Below are positions 24,473 to 34,717 of a stretch of DNA of 64,000 nt, piece by piece (the first letter of the stretch is position 1; every line of letters begins with the position of its first letter). The translations under genes were made by a program, and so were the position numbers. Source of the DNA: Actinomycetota bacterium (GTDB taxonomy: Bacteria > Actinomycetota > Acidimicrobiia > Acidimicrobiales > Ilumatobacteraceae); NCBI GenBank assembly GCA_009701715.1, contig WLJO01000003.1:1-64000 (forward strand). The letters run 5' to 3'. The notes under the pieces are model-generated. The model did not search any database and was not told the origin of the DNA. It was given only the letters and a program-made list of their open reading frames with translations.

Positions 24473-26908
24473 TTAGCGGGGGAAGCGGGCCTTGGCGGGT
24501 TCGCTCCACAGTGTGGCGGCGGCGGCGAGTCCGGTGATGAGAAGCCAAGCGAGTGGCGATGGTGGGGAGATCGTCAGGAGCCTGGCGATCGGTCCGATGT
24601 ATGCAATCGAGACGATCGCGACGGCGAACAGCGCGAGCACCCACCACAACGTGCGAGTTGGCGCTGGCCCCCGCCAGAGTGGCCGTTCGGGCGAACGTTC
24701 GACGGCCAGCAAGAACATCTGGCCGACGAGCAGCAAGCAGAAGGCTGTGCCCCGAGCCTCCTGCTCAGGCCAATGCCGCGTGATGGTCCCGAGGTAGACA
24801 CCGAGGGTTGCGCCCGTGAGCGTGAGTCCGAGAAGGAGCGGCCGCCAGAGCGAGCGGTCGATAAAGGTTGTTGCGGGCGGTCGCGGTGGTCGCTGCATGG
24901 TGTCGCGGGCGGCGACGTCTGCCTCAAAGACGAGCGAGACAGCTGGGTGCAGCACGATCTCGAGAAGCACGAGATGGATGGGGAGGAGCAACAAGGGTTT
25001 CCCGATGAACGGGATGAGAAGTGCGGACAACAACAGCGGTATGTGGAATGCAATTAGGTACGAGAACGCCCGCCGCAGGTTGTCGAAAATGCGCCTCCCG
25101 TCTCGCACTGCGGTGACAATGGTGGCGAAGTTGTCATCGAGCAGCACGAGCATTGCAGATTCCCGGGCCACCGCAGTGCCGCGCATGCCCATCGCGACGC
25201 CAATGTCTGCCTCCCTCAGGGCGGGTGCGTCATTGATGCCGTCACCTGTCATCGCCACCACCTCGTGGTGGGCGCGGAGCGCACGCACCAGTCGATGCTT
25301 CTGCTCAGGCCGGATCCTTGCGAACACGTTTGCCCGTGACACCGCGAGGTCGAAAGCGACATCATCGGCGGCATCCAGATCCGAACCAGTGACGATGATG
25401 TCGTCGCCGTCGGCCGAGGTGTGTGGAAGATGCAGGCCCTCGGCAACCGCATGAGCAGTGACGGGATGATCGCCCGTGATCATTACCACGCGGATTCCGG
25501 CAGTGCGGCACTCGGCCAGTGCCTCGAACACGCCGAGCCGTACTGTGTCACTGAAGGCAACGAGGCCGAGGTATCGGAGGTCCGCCTCGTGCGCAGCACG
25601 GTTCGCGAGGTGCTCCCAGTTGTTCACGCCAGACGCTATGGCGATGACGCGCATCCCGGCGGTCGCGAATGCTGCGTTCTCGGCGAGTGCGGCCGTCCGC
25701 TGCGACTCGGGGAGGCTGGAGTGAGCGAGGATGCCCTCCACGGCGCCCTTGGCCGCCACCACACGGCTTCCATCTGCAAGGACCCACAGGTGTGTGAGGT
25801 ACTTGTCCACGGGGTCGAACGGGTGGTCCGCCTCCATGCGATTGCTGAGCAGGGCATCGGTGTCGATTCCGATGCTGTGGGCGTAGGCAACGATGGCGAC
25901 GTCGAGCGGGTCGTAGGGATCGGGTTCGCAGGCGAGTACCGCTGCCCGGAGCAGTTCGACCTCGGTGTTCGAGGACGCGAACGCGGTTGCGGCCACCTCG
26001 AGTCGACCATGCGTGAGGGTGCCGGTCTTGTCCGTACAGATCACTGTGGTGCTCCCGAGGGTCTCCACGCCCGGCAGGTTCCGCACGAGTGCGCGCTCTC
26101 TCGATAGCCGTCGCGCGCCGAGTGCGAGGTAGAGCGTGTACACCATCGGGAACTCCTCTGGCACCGCCGCAATCGCGAGGCTCACCCCCGCGATGAGCGC
26201 GCTTGCCCAGCCGCGGCCGCGAGCGACTTCCACGATGATCACGATCGCGCAGAACACGACTGCGACCGCGCCAAACACGAGCACGAGGCGGCGAACCGCC
26301 CGCTGGAGCGGAGTGGTGGGCGCGCTCGCCCGCGCGATCAGCGAGCCGACCTCGCCGTAGCGCGTTCGGGGGCCGGTCGCGAACACCGTTGCAGTTGCCC
26401 TGCCCGAGAGCACGGTGGTGCCGGCGAGGAGCACGTCGCCAGCAGACTTGGCCACGGGCAGCGACTCACCGGTGAGGGCGGACTCATCGACGTGCAGTTG
26501 TGTGACCTCTCCGACGGTGGCATCGGCGGGCACGATGTCGCCCTCGTGAACGCCGAGCAGGTCGCCGACGACGACCGACTCGGCCGTCACCTCCGTCTCG
26601 ATCCCGTCCCGGGTGACACGCGCCATCGGTGCCGTGAGGCGGCGTAGCTGTTCCAATGACTTCTCGGCCCGGCGCTCGAGCACCCAGCTGACCGCAGCGA
26701 TCGGGACGAGTGCAGCGACGGTGACGACACCGTCGGAGGTGTGGCCGATCGCGAAGTACGTCGGCGCCGCCACGAGCAGAAGGATCACCATCGGGTCGAG
26801 CAGCGGCTCGAGCAGTTTGCGGATGCGCGAACCACGACGATCGGGCACCAGTCGGTTCGGGCCGTCCGTAGCCAACAGCGCTGCTGCCTCGGCGGTGCTC
26901 AGTGCCAT
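24473..26908 (-). CDS. cation-transporting P-type ATPase (P2-like)
   Basis: 811 aa. Actuator motif L-T-G-E-S near 141-145; phosphorylation motif C-T-D-K-T-G-T-L-T with Asp293; hinge M-T-G-D-G-I-N-D-A-P-A-L-R near 555. The fourth membrane helix carries A-A-V-P-E-E-F-P, the P2A (calcium/manganese-type) signature. Eight to ten membrane helices are expected, and the C-terminal ones are present. Calcium or another divalent cation efflux is likely but unproven. The N-terminal cation-ATPase domain is short. CACACT lies 6 bases before ATG. It is convergent with pirin. Confidence 0.92.
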   Translation of the reverse strand: MALSTAEAAALLATDGPNRLVPDRRGSRIRKLLEPLLDPMVILLLVAAPTYFAIGHTSDGVVTVAALVPIAAVSWVLERRAEKSLEQLRRLTAPMARVTRDGIETEVTAESVVVGDLLGVHEGDIVPADATVGEVTQLHVDESALTGESLPVAKSAGDVLLAGTTVLSGRATATVFATGPRTRYGEVGSLIARASAPTTPLQRAVRRLVLVFGAVAVVFCAIVIIVEVARGRGWASALIAGVSLAIAAVPEEFPMVYTLYLALGARRLSRERALVRNLPGVETLGSTTVICTDKTGTLTHGRLEVAATAFASSNTEVELLRAAVLACEPDPYDPLDVAIVAYAHSIGIDTDALLSNRMEADHPFDPVDKYLTHLWVLADGSRVVAAKGAVEGILAHSSLPESQRTAALAENAAFATAGMRVIAIASGVNNWEHLANRAAHEADLRYLGLVAFSDTVRLGVFEALAECRTAGIRVVMITGDHPVTAHAVAEGLHLPHTSADGDDIIVTGSDLDAADDVAFDLAVSRANVFARIRPEQKHRLVRALRAHHEVVAMTGDGINDAPALREADIGVAMGMRGTAVARESAMLVLLDDNFATIVTAVRDGRRIFDNLRRAFSYLIAFHIPLLLSALLIPFIGKPLLLLPIHLVLLEIVLHPAVSLVFEADVAARDTMQRPPRPPATTFIDRSLWRPLLLGLTLTGATLGVYLGTITRHWPEQEARGTAFCLLLVGQMFLLAVERSPERPLWRGPAPTRTLWWVLALFAVAIVSIAYIGPIARLLTISPPSPLAWLLITGLAAAATLWSEPAKARFPR

Positions 26909-26962
26909 GGCGTCAGTGTGCTGGCCCCAGCGTCACCCGGTCAGGGCCGGACGGCCGCTTAC

Positions 26963-28153
26963 TCAGAGGCCGAACAGCGAGCGGGCGTTGCCCCCGATGA
27001 ACTTGCGGCGGTCCTCGGGCCGGAACATCGACACGAGCTCGTTCAGGTCGTGCACGTACTCGGGCGTGTGATCTGCGTGAGGGAAGTCCGAGGCCCAGAG
27101 GAACCGGTCAACTCCATAGCGATCAGCGAGCGCAGGGATTGTGCGTTCATCAGGGTCGCAACTGATCCAGCACTGCGTGCGGAAGTAGTGGCTCGGGGGA
27201 TTCTTGAGTGGCACCGCCCCGCCGATGAACGTGTGGGAGTACACGGCGTCCATACGATCGAGCCAGTAGCCAATCCAGCCGGCGCCCGACTCGAGCACGA
27301 GGATCTTCAGCTCCGGGAACTGGTCGAAGACGCCGTAGTCGAACAGCGTCGTGAACTGGTGGCGCACGCCGTCGGCGCCCTGGACGGACGCAAGGAGGCG
27401 CAACTGCTTGACGTTCTCCCACGAGCCCATCCGTGTGCCCTTGGTCCACTGCGGCTCGAACGTCGGGTGGATGGCGAGTGGCACGCCGAGGTCCTGCGCA
27501 GCAGCGAACACGGGGCTGTTGTCCGGGTGACCGAGGGGCCTGCCGTCGTGGGTGAACGGGGCGACATAGCCACCCTTCGCTCCTGCCCGGACGGCGCGTC
27601 GCAGTTCGCGGGCGGCCGCCTCGGGATCGGAGAGGGACAGGTGAGCTGTTGCCACGAGCCGGTCCGACCCGGAGCAGAACTCGCAGATCCAGCGGTTGTA
27701 TGCGGTGGTGTACGCCTGCGAAAGCGCAGGGTCCACAATCTCGGCCTCCCAGAGCAGGCCGACGGTGGTGTACAGGATGGCGATGTCAATGTTCTCTGCA
27801 TCGAGCACATCGAGCCGTTGGCCTGGGTCCATCGAGCCGTACGGGGCCTCGGTGAGGTACGTGCGATCGGGGTCCTTCATGATGTCCATGAAGTCTGGTG
27901 CGCCCATCGAGCCGAGGGTGGACACGAAGCCCCGGCGGCTCATCTGCGAGCGCACGCCGTTGAGTTGCAGTTCCTCGAGACCTTGCTCGTCGGGAACGAT
28001 GCGCAGTGCTCGGTCCCGGTACTGCGGATCGATGTAGTCCACCCAGAGGTCCGGCGGCTCGAGGATGTGCCCGTCGGCGTCGACTGCGCCGTCCACCTCG
28101 ACTCGGTGTGCGGTGTGCATCGGCTTCTGCGCCGGTATCGCTACGGTCGGCAT
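26963..28153 (-). CDS. amidohydrolase family 2 protein (TIM-barrel hydrolase/decarboxylase)
   Basis: 396 aa. The N-terminal strand has VDADGHILEPPDLWVDYID. Further family marks are ATAHLSLSDPEAAARELRRA, PLAIHPTFEPQ (metal His), FPELKILVLESGAGWIGYWLDRMD and the C-terminal FLWASDFPHADH (metal Asp, His). These zinc enzymes hydrolyse or decarboxylate small aromatic or carboxylic substrates. ATG 28153 follows a GAGGGGG ribosome binding site; TAGGGT further upstream (28195-28200) is a likely -10. It is divergent from the carotenoid oxygenase gene. Confidence 0.88.
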   Translation of the reverse strand: MPTVAIPAQKPMHTAHRVEVDGAVDADGHILEPPDLWVDYIDPQYRDRALRIVPDEQGLEELQLNGVRSQMSRRGFVSTLGSMGAPDFMDIMKDPDRTYLTEAPYGSMDPGQRLDVLDAENIDIAILYTTVGLLWEAEIVDPALSQAYTTAYNRWICEFCSGSDRLVATAHLSLSDPEAAARELRRAVRAGAKGGYVAPFTHDGRPLGHPDNSPVFAAAQDLGVPLAIHPTFEPQWTKGTRMGSWENVKQLRLLASVQGADGVRHQFTTLFDYGVFDQFPELKILVLESGAGWIGYWLDRMDAVYSHTFIGGAVPLKNPPSHYFRTQCWISCDPDERTIPALADRYGVDRFLWASDFPHADHTPEYVHDLNELVSMFRPEDRRKFIGGNARSLFGL

Positions 28154-28277
28154 TGCTCAACCCCCTCGCTCCAACGTCCCCAACGTTGCTCCCCGGACCC
28201 TAGCCTCCGTCGGCACGCGGTCCCATGGGTAGAGTTCGGGCACGAGACCGGTTGGTCCTGGAGTGGGGGTTCTGGAC

Positions 28278-29621
28278 ATGGCCATGACGGATGACATGCC
28301 GATGCACCTGCGGGGGAATGGCTCGCCGACCTCCGAGGAGCACACACTGCTCGATCTGGAGGTGCAGGGAGCGCTCCCTGCCGAACTCGACGGTCGGTAC
28401 CTCCGCAACGGGGCGAACCCGATCACGGGGATGAGCCAGCACCCGTTCTTCGGCGACGGGATGGTGCACGGCATCCGCGTGCGCGACGGCCGGGCCGAGT
28501 GGTACCGGAACCGTTTCGTGCGCACACCGTTCTTCGAGAACCATGGGCTGAACATCATGGACCCGGCAGTGATGCTTGACATGAGGTGTTCCAAAGCCAA
28601 CACCCACGTGGTGGGCCACGCCGGGAAGTTCTACGCGCTCGAGGAGGGACACTTCCCGTACGTGCTCGACGGCAACCTCGACACCGTCGGTGCGACCGAC
28701 TTCGGCGGCCGGCTCAAGGGTTCATTCACGGCTCACCCGAAGGTGTGCCCGACCACGGGGGAGATGGTGGCCTTCGGCTATTCGTTCCTCGAGCCGTACC
28801 TCACCTACCTCCGGGTGTCGGCAACCGGCGAACTCGCTCAGGTGGAGAACATCACCGTCGGCGCGCCAACGATGATGCACGACTTCAACGTCACGCAGAA
28901 CCACGTGGTGTTCATGGACCTCCCTGCGGTGTTCAGCCTCGAGGCGGCGATGAAGGGTGACATGCCCATCCGGTGGGACGAGAACTATCCGGCGCGTCTC
29001 GGGGTGATGCCGCGGACGGGCACCGATGCTGACGTGAAATGGTACGACATCAACCCCTGCTACGTGTTCCACCCGATGAACTCCTACGAGGACGGTGACC
29101 GGATCATCCTTGATGTTGCCCGCTTTCCGTACATGTGGAAGTCGAGCGGCGTCGACTTCCCCAAGCCGTACCTCTGGCGCTTCACCATCGACACGGTCAG
29201 CGGCAGGGTGCACGAGGAGCAGGTGGACGACCGCAGCGCGGAGTTCCCCCGTGTGGCAGACGCGAGCATTGCGAGGCCGTACCGCTACGGCTACATGATG
29301 TCGGCATCGGGCCGCCCGGACCACCCCGAGGAACAGGCCGGCGCGATCCTGAAGTACGACCGCCAGTCGGGCACGCGCACGTCGATCGAGTTTGGTCGCG
29401 GCCGCGTTGGCGGCGAGCCGGTGTTCGCCCCCGCTGCGAATGCCAAGCACGAGGATGACGGCTATCTCATGACGTTCGTGTACGACGCAGCGACGGACTC
29501 GAGCGAGTACGTCGTGTACGACGCCGCCTCGATGGACAACGAGCCCCGCGCACGGGTAGCCCTGCCGCGCGTGCCGTCCGGCTTCCACGGCAGCTGGGTC
29601 CCGTCGTCGGTCGCCGACTGA
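28278..29621 (+). CDS. carotenoid oxygenase (RPE65/CCD family)
   Basis: 447 aa. The four iron-binding histidines of the seven-bladed propeller are visible: His153 (TAHPKVCP), His201 (MMHDFNVTQNH), His265 (FHPMNSYEDGD) and His437 (GFHGSWVP). The family cleaves carotenoids, apocarotenoids or stilbenes at a double bond with O2. ATG 28278 is 8 bases behind a GGGGG site; a second ATG lies 6 bases later. TAGAGT (28230-28235) is a possible -10. It is followed after 6 bp by a sulfatase. Confidence 0.92.
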   Translation: MAMTDDMPMHLRGNGSPTSEEHTLLDLEVQGALPAELDGRYLRNGANPITGMSQHPFFGDGMVHGIRVRDGRAEWYRNRFVRTPFFENHGLNIMDPAVMLDMRCSKANTHVVGHAGKFYALEEGHFPYVLDGNLDTVGATDFGGRLKGSFTAHPKVCPTTGEMVAFGYSFLEPYLTYLRVSATGELAQVENITVGAPTMMHDFNVTQNHVVFMDLPAVFSLEAAMKGDMPIRWDENYPARLGVMPRTGTDADVKWYDINPCYVFHPMNSYEDGDRIILDVARFPYMWKSSGVDFPKPYLWRFTIDTVSGRVHEEQVDDRSAEFPRVADASIARPYRYGYMMSASGRPDHPEEQAGAILKYDRQSGTRTSIEFGRGRVGGEPVFAPAANAKHEDDGYLMTFVYDAATDSSEYVVYDAASMDNEPRARVALPRVPSGFHGSWVPSSVAD

Positions 29622-29627
29622 ACCCGG

Positions 29628-31091
29628 ATGCCTGCTGACGCTACGGGTAGGCGCCCGAACGTCCTGCTCATCACCCTCGACCAGTTCCGGTCGGATTCGA
29701 TGTCCTGTGCCGGCCACCCGCTGGTGCGCACCCCGAACCTGGACCATCTGGCGGCGTCGGGCGTCCGTTTCGCGCAGCACTACGCCCAGGCGGCACCGTG
29801 CTCACCCGGGCGTGCCTCGTTGTACACGGGCATGTACCAGATGAACCACCGCGTGGTCGCGAACGGCACCCCACTCGACGCGCGGTTCGACAACGTGGCG
29901 CTCATGGCCCGTCGCGCCGGCTATGCCCCCGTGCTGTTCGGATACACGGACCAGGGGGTCGACCCGCGCATAACCGTCGACAGCAATGACCCGCGGCTCT
30001 CGACGTTCGAGGGGGTACTGCCCGGATTCGACGTGGGCACGCTGCTCATCACGGACCACGAGCCGTGGATGGTCTGGCTGCGCTCCCTCGGCCATGACGT
30101 CGAGGACCCGATGGAGGCGCTGCGCACGGAGAACGAGCGGCCCTCGACCCACTCGCTCTCCACGTTCACGACCGACCGCTTCCTCGCGTGGGTGGATGAG
30201 TGCGGCTCCGTCGACCCGTGGTTTGCGCATCTGTCGTACCTCCGCCCGCACCCCCCGTTCTCCGCGGCCGGGGAGTACAGCACGATGTACGACCCCGATG
30301 CGTGCGCAGATCCGTTCCCGATCCCCGGCGACCCGCACCCGCTCCACGCGCTCGTGCTCGCGGACCCGCGGGCAGCCGCACCGACGGATCCGATGGAGAT
30401 GCGCAGGCTCCGGGCTCAGTACTACGGGATGATCTCCGAGGTCGACGCCCAACTCGGTCGGATCTGGGATCGCCTGCTCGCCGATGGTTCGTGGGACAAC
30501 ACGGTTGTCGTCGTCACGGCGGACCACGCGGAGCAACTCGGCGATCAGGGGCTCCTCGGCAAACTCGGCTTCTTCGAGTCGAGCTATCACATCCTCGGGA
30601 TCGTGAGGGACCCGAGCCGAACGGCCACCCACGGAACGGTGGTGGACTCCTTCACCGAGAACGTTGATGTGCTCCCCACGCTGTGTGGGTTGCTCGGCGA
30701 GCCCGTGCCGGCGCAGGTGGACGGGCACTCGCTCGTCCCGTTCCTCGACGGTGGGGAGCCCGACGGGTGGCGCAGCGCCGCGCACTACGAATTCGACTGG
30801 AGCGACGTGTTCATCCGCTCCGACCCCGCGAGATGGCCATGGGACCGCCGTTTGGCGGAGTGCAACCTTGCCGTTCGACGGTCCGCGGACCTCGCCTACG
30901 TCCAGTTCGGCGACGGGTCATGGCGCTGTTTCGACGTCGCAGCCGACGCGGGTTGGGCGACGACCGTTGTCGATCCTTCGGTCGTGCTCGCGGTGGCCCA
31001 GCAGATGCTCCTCTGGCGGTCCCGGCACACCGACCGCACGCTCACCGGGATGCTGCTCGAGGACGGTGGGATCGGACGACACCCCTCCTGA
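29628..31091 (+). CDS. type I sulfatase / phosphonate monoester hydrolase-like
   Basis: 487 aa. The alkaline-phosphatase-fold sulfatase starts RPNVLLITLDQFRSDSMSC with metal-binding Asp. The formylglycine motif C58-S-P-G-R (PCSPGRASLYTGMY) lies in the usual place and would be converted to formylglycine. The second metal site is T-A-D-H-A-E-Q-L-G-D. No signal peptide, so it is cytosolic. It hydrolyses sulfate or phosphonate esters; the substrate is unknown. The formylglycine-generating enzyme is not in this window. It probably forms an operon with the carotenoid oxygenase. Confidence 0.9.
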   Translation: MPADATGRRPNVLLITLDQFRSDSMSCAGHPLVRTPNLDHLAASGVRFAQHYAQAAPCSPGRASLYTGMYQMNHRVVANGTPLDARFDNVALMARRAGYAPVLFGYTDQGVDPRITVDSNDPRLSTFEGVLPGFDVGTLLITDHEPWMVWLRSLGHDVEDPMEALRTENERPSTHSLSTFTTDRFLAWVDECGSVDPWFAHLSYLRPHPPFSAAGEYSTMYDPDACADPFPIPGDPHPLHALVLADPRAAAPTDPMEMRRLRAQYYGMISEVDAQLGRIWDRLLADGSWDNTVVVVTADHAEQLGDQGLLGKLGFFESSYHILGIVRDPSRTATHGTVVDSFTENVDVLPTLCGLLGEPVPAQVDGHSLVPFLDGGEPDGWRSAAHYEFDWSDVFIRSDPARWPWDRRLAECNLAVRRSADLAYVQFGDGSWRCFDVAADAGWATTVVDPSVVLAVAQQMLLWRSRHTDRTLTGMLLEDGGIGRHPS

Positions 31092-31163
31092 CCGGGTGTC
31101 GGGCGGGCTGGGCCCCGGGCGATAGCGTTGCGGGGTCCGACCCCCGAGCTTTGGGAGAGCGCC

Positions 31164-32540
31164 ATGAGCACTGCCCGCCGCGCCGTTTGTGTGCTGTTGA
31201 TCTCCGCCGTCGCCGGCGCCGCATGTGGAGGCTCCGAGAAGCAAGCCGCTCCGACAACGGCGGCCGCCCCGACCGAGTCGACGGCCGCGCCGGACCCGGG
31301 CACGACCCCGGTGGCCGCTGGCAACTTCGGTGACCTCGTCGGCGTGTGCGGACCCGGCTCGGCCAAGGGCGCCACGGCCCAGGGTGTGACCGACACCCAG
31401 ATCGAGGTGGGCACCGTCTCGGACCCGGGTAACTCCATCATCCCGGGCCTCAACCAGGAACTGTTCGACGCGGCCGATGCCTTTGTCGGCTGGTGCAACG
31501 GTGCGGGCGGCATCCTCGGCCGAACGATCAAGCTGAACAAGCGTGATGCCAAGCTGATGGAGGCCGGACCGCGGACGGTCGAGGCCTGCCAGACCGACTT
31601 CATGCTCGTCGGCAATGGTGCGGCGCTGGACGACACGACGGTCAAGCCCCGTACTGAGTGCGGCCTTGCGGAGATCGCGGCATACACCGTGTCCACCCGC
31701 GCCGGGCGTGCTGCGGACTCGATCCTCGCGATCGTCAACACCGACTACCAGAGCCACCTCACGGGGATCTACCGGCAGATCCTTGCCAAGGACCCGGCCG
31801 CTGTAGCGTTCTTCGGGGAGCTCAACAGCCAGCTACCGGCACTCAATACCTCGGGTAAGCGCAACGCCCAGGCAGCCGTCGATCTCGGGTTCACGCAGGT
31901 GTATTACGAGGAGACGCCCATGGCGGTGGACAACTGGCGCACCTACGCCGAGAACATCAAGAAGGCCGGCGTGCAGGTCCTCGCGATGGAGGACACCCCG
32001 GAGAACACCGCGTCGTTGCTCCGGGCCTTCTCCGACACCGGGTACTTCCCGAAGTACCTCGTGATGGAGGCCAACCACTACAACGCCAAGTTCGTCGACG
32101 AGGCAGGGGCGGTGCTCGACCAGACGGTCGTACTCATCAACACCGGTCAGGTGCCGTTTGAGCTCTCGGGGCCGGATTACCCCTCCACACAGCAATTGAT
32201 TGGCCTGCTCGAGCAGTATGCACAGGCCGAGCCTCAGGCCTTGGCGATCAACGCGTTCTCGGCGTGGTTGCTTTGGGCGGTTTCGGCCAAGGCGTGTGGT
32301 GACAACCTCACCCGGGCCTGCGTCATGGGCAAGGCCGCGTCGACGACGATCTGGACGGCTGGCGGGCTCCACGCCCCGGAGACTCCCGGTAACGGTGGCG
32401 GCACGGACAGTGCTTGTTTCCTCGCCTTGCAGGCCACGAGCAAGGGATTCGTCGTGAACTCGGAGTTCACCAATGCCACCGAGGGGTTGTTCAACTGCGA
32501 CCCGAAGAACGTCACCACGGTCACCGGGTTTGCTCCCTGA
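31164..32540 (+). CDS. ABC transporter substrate-binding lipoprotein (branched-chain amino acid type)
   Basis: 458 aa. Lipoprotein signal with cleavage before Cys21 (AVAGAACGG), then a Thr/Ala/Pro linker and a periplasmic-binding-protein type I fold (TDTQIEVGTVSDPGNSIIPGL onward). It would deliver a small amide, amino acid or carboxylate ligand to the permease encoded directly downstream. GGGAG precedes ATG 31164, and TAGCGT (31122-31127) is a likely -10. The first gene of a four-gene uptake operon. Confidence 0.9.
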   Translation: MSTARRAVCVLLISAVAGAACGGSEKQAAPTTAAAPTESTAAPDPGTTPVAAGNFGDLVGVCGPGSAKGATAQGVTDTQIEVGTVSDPGNSIIPGLNQELFDAADAFVGWCNGAGGILGRTIKLNKRDAKLMEAGPRTVEACQTDFMLVGNGAALDDTTVKPRTECGLAEIAAYTVSTRAGRAADSILAIVNTDYQSHLTGIYRQILAKDPAAVAFFGELNSQLPALNTSGKRNAQAAVDLGFTQVYYEETPMAVDNWRTYAENIKKAGVQVLAMEDTPENTASLLRAFSDTGYFPKYLVMEANHYNAKFVDEAGAVLDQTVVLINTGQVPFELSGPDYPSTQQLIGLLEQYAQAEPQALAINAFSAWLLWAVSAKACGDNLTRACVMGKAASTTIWTAGGLHAPETPGNGGGTDSACFLALQATSKGFVVNSEFTNATEGLFNCDPKNVTTVTGFAP

Positions 32541-32569
32541 CGTGCGAGAATGCTGGCCGGGAGTAGCCG

Positions 32570-34717
32570 GTGCAGCAATTCTTCAGTTACACGGTAAGCG
32601 GAATGGGCACGGCGGCGATCTATGCCATCGCCGCTGCCGGCCTCGTGCTGACGTATACCACCACCGGCGTCTTTAACTTCGCTCACGGCGCAACGAGCAT
32701 GCTCGGCGCATTCACCTACTGGCAGATGCGCTTCGCCTGGCACCTCCCGGCACCGGTTGCGCTCGTCCTGTGTCTCGGTGTGCTTGCGCCACTGTTCGGC
32801 ATGCTGCTCGAGCGCGGTGTGATGCGATATCTCGACGGCACGAGTGAGACCACCAAGGTGGTCACCACGATCAGCCTGATGCTCGGTCTGCTCGGGCTGT
32901 CGCTGTGGATCTGGAACCCGTCTGCATCGAGACCGTTCCCGCGCTTCTGGGAGGGCGAGGTCCTCACCGTCGGCGGCGTGCGCATCCCGTACCACGTCGT
33001 TGCGACGCTCGCGATCACCGGGTTCGTGGCGATCGTCCTCTGGCTCATGCTCAAGCGCACTCGGTTCGGCGTCTCGATGCGCGCCGTGGTCGACGACCGG
33101 TCGCTGGTGGCACTGAACGGCGCACGCCCTCACGTCATCTCGATGGCCTCGTGGTCGGTCGGTACGGTGCTCGCCGCGATGGCCGGGGTGCTGATCGCGC
33201 CCTCGCTCAAACTGTCTGCCCTCCCGCTCACGCTGCTCGTGGTGAACGCGTACGCCGCGGCGGTCATGGGGAAGCTGAAGAGCCTTCCGCTCACGTTCGT
33301 CGGCGCGCTGGTGCTCGGACTCGGCACCGAGTACCTACGTGGGTACCAGGGCTCGCTGCGCATCTCGCAGAAGCTCATGCCAGGATTCCTCGCGTCGGTC
33401 CCCGTAGTGATTCTGCTCGTCGTGCTCGTGGTAGGGCGCTCGCCCCTCCGGGGCCAGACCATCACCCGCGTTCGCGAAACCGTGCAGCGCCCCACCTGGG
33501 CGGGCTCGACCGGCATGGGTGCCGGGATCGTGCTCATTGCCGCACTGCTCAGCGACGTGCTTCCCCGCACGGACCTGTTCACGCTTGGGCGCATCTGGGG
33601 CCTCGGCATCATCGCGCTGTCCCTCATCCCGGTCGTCGGTTTCGGCGGGCACCTGTCCCTCTGCCAGATGAGTTTCGCCGGTGTGGGCATGGTGATGATC
33701 CAGCACCTCGGCGGTCGTGGGAGCCCGCTCGCGCTGATCGCTGCTGCTGCGGTGCCCGCCGTGCTCGGGATGATCGTGGCGATCCCGTCGTTCCGTCTCT
33801 CGGGGATCTACTTCGCGCTGTCGACCGCTGCGTTCGCGGTGCTCATGGACCGCTGGATCTTTCTGCTGCCGCGGTTCCGGTTCCTCGGCATGGACTGGGA
33901 CATCTTCAACGGCGGGAGCCTCGATCTTCGGCGCACGCGCTTCTTCGGGCTCTCCACGGAGGGGAACCGCGCATTCTTCGTCTACGGGGCAGTGGCCTTT
34001 GCGCTCGTCAGCGTTGCGGTCGTGGCAATCCGCCGCAGCAACTACGGCCAGCGGCTCATTGCGCTGAAGGACAGCCCCGCGGCATGTGCAACCCTCGGCA
34101 TGAACATCAAGGTCGCGAAGCTCGGTGTGTTCGCCGTGTCGGCAGGGCTGGCCGGGCTCGGTGGCGCGCTCTACGGCCAGGGTATGCAGTCCGCCACCAC
34201 CGAATCGGTGCAATTTCTCAGCAGCCTCACGCTGCTCATGGTGATGGTCGTTGCCGGCCTGAACTCCCCGGGCGCGGCGCTGTTCGCGGGTGTGTTCCTC
34301 GGATTCGGGCTGAACAACGTGATCTTTGGCAAGCTTGCCGATCTCGTCCCGGACCGCCTCGGGTGGGCGCAGGGCTTCTTCGACAAGTTGGGTACGAACA
34401 CCCTCATCGTTGTGGGGCTCGCCGGCCTGTCGCTCGGGCGTCACCCCGACGGATTCGTGGCAACTCGGCTCCGGCCCCGCTGGGACCAGATCCTCGCCCG
34501 TCCGCACGCGCTGCTGGGTATCGGCGGCACGCTCGGCGTGGCGTACACAGCGCGTGTTGCCGGTCTCATCGGCAACTGGCCGTTCGCGATCGTGACACTC
34601 GTCGTGCTCGTGTTCGTGCCTCGCGTCATCATCCCGAAGGGTCCCGGCGCGAACGCCGAAGACCTCTCGGGCGATCCCGAGGAGGTGATGATCCGTGCGA
34701 GTGCTCGAGGCCATTGA
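32570..34717 (+). CDS. fused LivH-LivM branched-chain-amino-acid-type ABC permease
   Basis: 715 aa, both permease subunits in one chain. Residues 1-290 are LivH-like (VFNFAHGATSMLGA; FGVSMRAVVDDRSLVALNG). Residues 320-650 are LivM-like (GFGGHLSLCQMSFAGVG; RLIALKDSPAACATLGMN), followed by a C-terminal membrane extension. Separate genes are the usual arrangement, but fusions occur in Actinobacteria. GTG 32570 lies behind GGGAG. It overlaps the ATP-binding gene by 23 bp. Confidence 0.92.
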   Translation: MQQFFSYTVSGMGTAAIYAIAAAGLVLTYTTTGVFNFAHGATSMLGAFTYWQMRFAWHLPAPVALVLCLGVLAPLFGMLLERGVMRYLDGTSETTKVVTTISLMLGLLGLSLWIWNPSASRPFPRFWEGEVLTVGGVRIPYHVVATLAITGFVAIVLWLMLKRTRFGVSMRAVVDDRSLVALNGARPHVISMASWSVGTVLAAMAGVLIAPSLKLSALPLTLLVVNAYAAAVMGKLKSLPLTFVGALVLGLGTEYLRGYQGSLRISQKLMPGFLASVPVVILLVVLVVGRSPLRGQTITRVRETVQRPTWAGSTGMGAGIVLIAALLSDVLPRTDLFTLGRIWGLGIIALSLIPVVGFGGHLSLCQMSFAGVGMVMIQHLGGRGSPLALIAAAAVPAVLGMIVAIPSFRLSGIYFALSTAAFAVLMDRWIFLLPRFRFLGMDWDIFNGGSLDLRRTRFFGLSTEGNRAFFVYGAVAFALVSVAVVAIRRSNYGQRLIALKDSPAACATLGMNIKVAKLGVFAVSAGLAGLGGALYGQGMQSATTESVQFLSSLTLLMVMVVAGLNSPGAALFAGVFLGFGLNNVIFGKLADLVPDRLGWAQGFFDKLGTNTLIVVGLAGLSLGRHPDGFVATRLRPRWDQILARPHALLGIGGTLGVAYTARVAGLIGNWPFAIVTLVVLVFVPRVIIPKGPGANAEDLSGDPEEVMIRASARGH

